Shown: positions 60,100-64,000 of the stretch, piece after piece
Layout: every line of letters begins with the position of its first letter
How positions within the stretch are numbered: position 1 is the stretch's first letter
Assembly: GCA_934546935.1 (NCBI GenBank)
Contig: CAKTEH010000006.1
Span: 1-64,000 of the forward strand
Length of the DNA stretch: 64,000 nt
DNA from: an uncultured Eubacteriales bacterium
GTDB lineage: Bacteria; Bacillota; Clostridia; Oscillospirales; QAMX01
Direction of reading: 5' to 3'
Position numbers and translations under genes: made by a program
The notes under the pieces: model-generated
What the model saw: the letters and a program-made list of their open reading frames with translations, nothing else
Told to the model about the DNA's origin: nothing
Databases searched by the model: none

Positions 60100-61734
60100 A
60101 TGATTATCACAGAAGTTCTGGAACAAAATGCACGGAAATTCGGCGAGGACATTGCGCTGGTGGAGATCAACCCCGAGCAGCCGGAGACCCGGCGGCATAC
60201 CTGGCGCGAGTTTGAACTGGTTGAAAGCGCGCCCTGCCCGTATTACCGAAGGGAAATAACCTGGGCGATTTTCAACGAGAAAGCCAACCGGTTTGCAAAT
60301 GCGCTTTTGATGCGCGGCATCAAAAAAGGGGACAAAGTTGCGATTTTAATGATGAACTGCCTGGAGTGGCTGCCAATTTATTTCGGCATCCTGAAAACCG
60401 GCGCGCTGGCCGTACCGCTGAATTTCCGCTATTCATCAGAGGAAATTGAATATTGCCTGAACCTGGCGGAGGTTGATGCGCTGGTCTTCGGCCCAGAATT
60501 TATCGGCCGCGTCGAATCCATTGCCGATAAAATCATGCCCAACCGCCTGCTGATCTTCGCCGGCCCGGGATGCCCGCGCTTTGCCGAAGACTACCATTCC
60601 CTGACCGCCGACTGCGTTTCCCGCTCTCCGGAAATCCCGCTGACAGCGGACGATTATGCAGCCATCTATTTTTCCTCCGGTACAACCGGGTTCCCAAAAG
60701 CAATTCTGCACAAGCACCGTGCGCTGATGCACGCGGCAATTGTAGAACAGAAGCATCATGGGCAGACGAAAGACGACGTTTTCCTCTGCATCCCGCCGCT
60801 GTACCATACCGGTGCAAAAATGCACTGGTTCGGTTCCCTGCTTTCAGGAAGCAAAGCCGTACTTTTAAAGGGTACAAGGCCGGAATTCATTTTCGACGCT
60901 GTCAGCCAGGAAAAATGTACCATTGTCTGGCTGCTCGTCCCCTGGGCGCAGGATATCCTCGCCGCATTGGACCGCGGGGACTTAAAGCTTTCGGACTATG
61001 CGCTGGACCAGTGGCGGCTGATGCACATCGGCGCACAGCCTGTGCCGCGAAGTCTGATCCGCCGGTGGCTGGAATACTTCCCTAACCATCAATACGATAC
61101 AAACTATGGCCTTTCTGAATCTACCGGTCCCGGCGCAGTGCATCTCGGCGTGGAAAACGTCGCTCATGTCGGCGCAATCGGTATCCCCGGTTATGGATGG
61201 CAGACAAAAATTGTCGATGAATCCGGCACTCCGGTCAGGCAAGGCGAAGTTGGCGAGCTGTGCCTCAAAGGCGACGGCGTAATGGTATGCTACTACAACG
61301 ACCCCGAAGCCACCGCCAGTACCTTGAAGGACGGATGGCTCTATACCGGCGACATGGCGATGCAGGACGAAGACGGCTTCATCCATCTTGTTGACCGTAA
61401 AAAGGACGTTATCATCACCGGCGGCGAAAACCTTTATCCCGTACAGATCGAGGATTTTATCTCCTCATATCCAGCTGTGCAGGATGTCGCTGTGATCGGC
61501 CTTCCGGACGCGCGCCTTGGGGAAATCGCCGCGGCGGTTATCCAGCTTAAGCCCGGAGAAACCTGTACCGAAGCGCAGATCAATGATTTCTGTAAAGGCA
61601 TGCCGCGTTATAAGCGTCCGCGCAAAATCATCTTCGCAGACGTCCCCCGCAATCCCACCGGCAAAATTGAGAAGCCGAAGCTTCGCAAGCTATACGGCGG
61701 CGACCTTTTGGTCGAGTCGCAGAATCTGTCGTAA
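60100..61734 (+). CDS. AMP-forming acyl-CoA synthetase
   Basis: About 544 aa from the ATG at 60100 (AAAAGGAG site 7 nt away); the frame back to 60073 has no site. Core motifs of the adenylate-forming family: IYFSSGTTGFPKA near residue 195, NYGLSESTG near 340, GWLYTGDMA near 415, KDVIITGGENLYP near 440, and the C-terminal catalytic Lys in NPTGKIEKPKL. It activates a carboxylic acid with ATP to an acyl-AMP and then the CoA thioester. The symporter gene follows by 12 nt and iorA after that. An aryl or branched-chain acid from amino-acid metabolism is a reasonable but unproven substrate. Confidence 0.88.
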   Translation: MIITEVLEQNARKFGEDIALVEINPEQPETRRHTWREFELVESAPCPYYRREITWAIFNEKANRFANALLMRGIKKGDKVAILMMNCLEWLPIYFGILKTGALAVPLNFRYSSEEIEYCLNLAEVDALVFGPEFIGRVESIADKIMPNRLLIFAGPGCPRFAEDYHSLTADCVSRSPEIPLTADDYAAIYFSSGTTGFPKAILHKHRALMHAAIVEQKHHGQTKDDVFLCIPPLYHTGAKMHWFGSLLSGSKAVLLKGTRPEFIFDAVSQEKCTIVWLLVPWAQDILAALDRGDLKLSDYALDQWRLMHIGAQPVPRSLIRRWLEYFPNHQYDTNYGLSESTGPGAVHLGVENVAHVGAIGIPGYGWQTKIVDESGTPVRQGEVGELCLKGDGVMVCYYNDPEATASTLKDGWLYTGDMAMQDEDGFIHLVDRKKDVIITGGENLYPVQIEDFISSYPAVQDVAVIGLPDARLGEIAAAVIQLKPGETCTEAQINDFCKGMPRYKRPRKIIFADVPRNPTGKIEKPKLRKLYGGDLLVESQNLS

Positions 61735-61746
61735 GGAGAATTATCT

Positions 61747-63300
61747 ATGAATACCATACTGATTACCGCTTTCCTCGTCGTCTTTTTTGCTGTTATGATC
61801 GGCATTGGCCTCTACTGCCGGCGCCACAGCACAAGCGTGGACGGGTTTGTCCTCGGCGGGCGCGGCGTCGGGCCCTGGCTGAGCGCTTTTGCCTTCGGCA
61901 CTTCCTATTTTTCCGCGGTTATCTTTGTCGGTTATGCGGGGCAGTTCGGCTGGAACTTCGGCCTTGCCTCAACATGGATCGGGCTTGGCAATGCATTTAT
62001 CGGCTCACTCCTTGCATGGGTCGTACTCGGCCGCCGCACGCGTGTTATGACACAGCATCTGGGCTCGAAAACCATGCCGGAATTTTTCGGCACACGCTAT
62101 GACTCCAAAACGCTTAAGGTAGCGGCAAGTGTGATCACCTTCGTCTTTATGATCCCTTATACCGCTTCGCTGTACAACGGCCTTTCCCGCCTGTTCTCAA
62201 TGGCGTATAACGGCGTTGATTATTCTCTTTGTGTCATCATCATGGCCGTGCTCACCGGTATTTATGTCCTTTTTGGCGGTTATATGGCCACTGCCATCAA
62301 TGATTTCATCCAGGGGCTTGTTATGCTTGGCGGTATCGTCGCCGTCATCGGCGCAGTACTCAGCGCCAACGGCGGCTTCAACGCTGCAATCGAAGCGCTG
62401 GCCACAAGTGAAAACGGCGGATGGCAGTATACGGCGTTTTTCGGCGCGAACCCCGAGTTCCTGTTTTTTGTCGTTATGCTGACTTCGCTGGGCACCTGGG
62501 GACTGCCGCAGATGGTAGGGAAGTTTTATGCAATCAAAAACGAGGATTCCATTAAAAAAGGCACCGTAATTTCCACACTTTTCGCCATCATTGTCGCCGG
62601 AGGCTGCTATTTCCTCGGCGGGTTTGGGCGGCTGTATAACGTCGATGTGGCCAACGAGGGCTTCGATGCTGTAATCCCGACAATGCTGTCCAATCTCCCG
62701 GCCATTCTCATCGGCGTTGTGATTGTACTGGTGCTTTCCGCTTCCATGTCCACCCTCTCCTCCCTCGTGCTGACTTCCGGTTCGACCATCACACTTGATT
62801 TTATTGCCCCGCTGCGGAAAAAGGGGTTAACGGAAAAAGGCAAAATGCTGTGTATCCGCCTGTTTATCGTTTTCTTCATCGCCGTTTCCGCAATTATAGC
62901 CATTTTCCAGTACCGTTCCAAAAGCTTCCTTATTGCCCAGATGATGGGCGTTTCCTGGGGCGCGCTGGCAGGCGCTTTCCTGGCGCCCTTCCTCTATGGG
63001 CTGTATTGGAAGGGCGTAACCCGCGCTTCCGTTGCCGCATGCTTTACCTACGGCGTCGGGCTGGAAATCGTCCAGCTTCTTATCTCCCTTGGTCTTATCA
63101 ATGTGTCCAACATCCCCATCCTCGGTTTTATCTTTAAAAACTCCCTGTACTCCGGCGTATTCGCTATGGCCGGCGGCTTGATTCTCGTACCGCTTGTAAG
63201 CCTGCTGACCCGTGGTTCCCGGCCTGTAGGCACACAGGAAATGTTTGCCTGCTATGGAGAAAAGAAAACCGTCGAAATTACGGATTCTCTGGGAAAATAG
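61747..63300 (+). CDS. sodium:solute symporter family transporter
   Basis: A 517-aa transporter with about 13 membrane helices, the LeuT-fold SSS family. Typical parts are VDGFVLGGRGVGPWLSAFAF near residue 30, FGTSYFSAVIFVGY near 50, and the AFLAPFLYGLYWKG end of helix 10 near 410. It brings a solute in with Na+. Substrates in the family include proline, pantothenate, sugars and organic acids. The gene lies 12 nt after the CoA ligase gene, so the imported compound is likely the acid activated by it. Confidence 0.9.
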   Translation: MNTILITAFLVVFFAVMIGIGLYCRRHSTSVDGFVLGGRGVGPWLSAFAFGTSYFSAVIFVGYAGQFGWNFGLASTWIGLGNAFIGSLLAWVVLGRRTRVMTQHLGSKTMPEFFGTRYDSKTLKVAASVITFVFMIPYTASLYNGLSRLFSMAYNGVDYSLCVIIMAVLTGIYVLFGGYMATAINDFIQGLVMLGGIVAVIGAVLSANGGFNAAIEALATSENGGWQYTAFFGANPEFLFFVVMLTSLGTWGLPQMVGKFYAIKNEDSIKKGTVISTLFAIIVAGGCYFLGGFGRLYNVDVANEGFDAVIPTMLSNLPAILIGVVIVLVLSASMSTLSSLVLTSGSTITLDFIAPLRKKGLTEKGKMLCIRLFIVFFIAVSAIIAIFQYRSKSFLIAQMMGVSWGALAGAFLAPFLYGLYWKGVTRASVAACFTYGVGLEIVQLLISLGLINVSNIPILGFIFKNSLYSGVFAMAGGLILVPLVSLLTRGSRPVGTQEMFACYGEKKTVEITDSLGK

Positions 63301-63366
63301 CTTGTATCTGCGTATAACCTGCATTATAATAATCTTATACGCATATCTTTAAGAAAGGAAATCCAC

Positions 63367-64000
63367 ATGAAAAAACTGATGCTCGGCAACGAAGCCGTCG
63401 CCCGTGGTTTCTACGAAGCGGGGGTAACCGTGGTTTCCAGCTATCCGGGAACGCCATCGACGGAAATTACGGAATTTGCCGCCAATTATGACGAAATTTA
63501 CTGTGAATGGGCGCCAAATGAAAAAGTCGCCTGTGAGGTTGCCTTCGGCGCTTCTCTGCGTGGGGCCCGTGCAGCCTGCGCCATGAAGCATGTCGGCCTG
63601 AATGTTGCTGCCGATCCATTGTTCACCCTGTCCTATACCGGCGTAAATGGCGGTCTGGTCGTCTGCGTTGCCGACGACCCGGCCATGCACTCCTCGCAAA
63701 ACGAACAGGACAGCCGCCATTATGCTATTGCCGCCAAGCTCCCCATGCTCGAGCCTTCCGATTCGGCGGAAGCGCGCGACTTCGCAAAAGCGGCATTCGC
63801 GCTTTCAGAAACCTATGATACGCCGGTGCTTCTGCGCATGTGTACGCGCATCGCGCACTCCCAAAGCATTGTCGAGCTGGAAGAACGGGAGGTCCGGACG
63901 CTTCCGGCTTATACACGCGATCCTGCAAAATATATTATGACTCCGGCAAACGCGACAAAGAAACATCCGCTTGTTGAGGAGCGCACCCGTAAACTGACAG
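63367..64000 (+). CDS. iorA: indolepyruvate ferredoxin oxidoreductase alpha subunit, truncated by window end
   Basis: The first 211 codons are present; the rest lies outside. The N-terminal pyrimidine-binding domain of the TPP-dependent enzyme is clear: MLGNEAVARGFYEAGV, SSYPGTPSTEI near residue 28, and AMKHVGLNVAADPLFT near residue 75. The family oxidises aryl pyruvates from aromatic amino acids to aryl-acetyl-CoA with ferredoxin. It follows the symporter gene by 66 nt, with the site AAGAAAGG. The upstream CoA ligase would accept aryl acids and return them to the CoA ester. The partner iorB would be expected next. Confidence 0.88.
   Translation, partial: MKKLMLGNEAVARGFYEAGVTVVSSYPGTPSTEITEFAANYDEIYCEWAPNEKVACEVAFGASLRGARAACAMKHVGLNVAADPLFTLSYTGVNGGLVVCVADDPAMHSSQNEQDSRHYAIAAKLPMLEPSDSAEARDFAKAAFALSETYDTPVLLRMCTRIAHSQSIVELEEREVRTLPAYTRDPAKYIMTPANATKKHPLVEERTRKLT

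Noticed and set aside
1..64000. CRISPR arrays, rRNA, tRNA, prophage or complete insertion sequences
   Set aside because: I looked for regular spaced repeats, transposase patterns and RNA gene landmarks and found none beyond the debris noted.

Overview
The window looks like chromosomal DNA of a strictly anaerobic, Gram-positive-type member of the Bacillota, class Clostridia. Supporting signs are two CIRCE elements, a T-box leader on ileS, a lexA gene with its own SOS-type box, a class B sortase, S-layer homology (SLH) proteins, a flavodiiron protein fused to rubredoxin, a K+-dependent membrane pyrophosphatase and an indolepyruvate:ferredoxin oxidoreductase. The family or order cannot be fixed from sequence reading alone. 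Most genes are moderately GC-rich. AT-rich islands (about 1-1500, 6400-7600, 25950-27600 and 32500-33950) stand out and hold most of the odd or broken genes.

Layout. 1-1500: debris of a mobile element (a DUF6061-type small protein, the C-terminal remnant of a relaxase). 1500-6400: a MATE exporter, then a three-gene run (FMN-dependent hydroxy-acid dehydrogenase-like, M18 aminopeptidase, stand-alone GMP synthase ATPase subunit). 6400-9340: a GNAT remnant, a chimeric ORF joining an XRE regulator to the end of a sortase-anchored surface protein, and class B sortase. 9440-13975: pyrG-purB-purA behind a good sigma-A promoter. 14205-16145: groES-groEL with CIRCE. 16330-19935: lipid kinase, Ogt, an effector-binding protein broken by TGA, and a cysteine-free MGMT-fold protein. 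20024-23905: an M20 peptidase/amidohydrolase with a polar amino-acid ABC importer. 24303-25346: divergent acpP and lexA. 25952-27275: three small secreted or membrane proteins of unknown function. 27712-31108: ileS with T-box. 31553-35614: LysR regulator, lipoprotein plus a frameshifted metzincin, rex, and a GH43-like hydrolase. 35767-43413: two tandem, very large secreted glucuronoyl-esterase-like (CE15) proteins with C-terminal SLH domains. 43503-48747: aldolase, FTR-like protein, flavodiiron protein, pyrophosphatase. 49020-53928: ABC exporter/permease with a two-component system. 54319-55736: plsC and pgsA. 55850-59641: a broken 2H phosphoesterase, a GH2 enzyme, Hsp20. 60100-64000: acyl-CoA synthetase, sodium:solute symporter, and the start of iorA.

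How it fits together. Nucleotide, lipid, heat-shock and translation genes form a housekeeping background. The accessory theme is surface polysaccharide attack: two cell-wall-tethered CE15 esterases and a GH2 enzyme each carry a TTTGTAA/TTACAAA-type palindrome 4-7 bp upstream of the -35 box, which suggests one undescribed regulon. A second regulatory system is suggested by five GTTGA/TCAAC boxes phased at 11 bp between a two-component operon and plsC-pgsA. At least four genes carry a single disabling change (TGA, TAA or frameshift), so either decay is under way or the assembly has small errors there.
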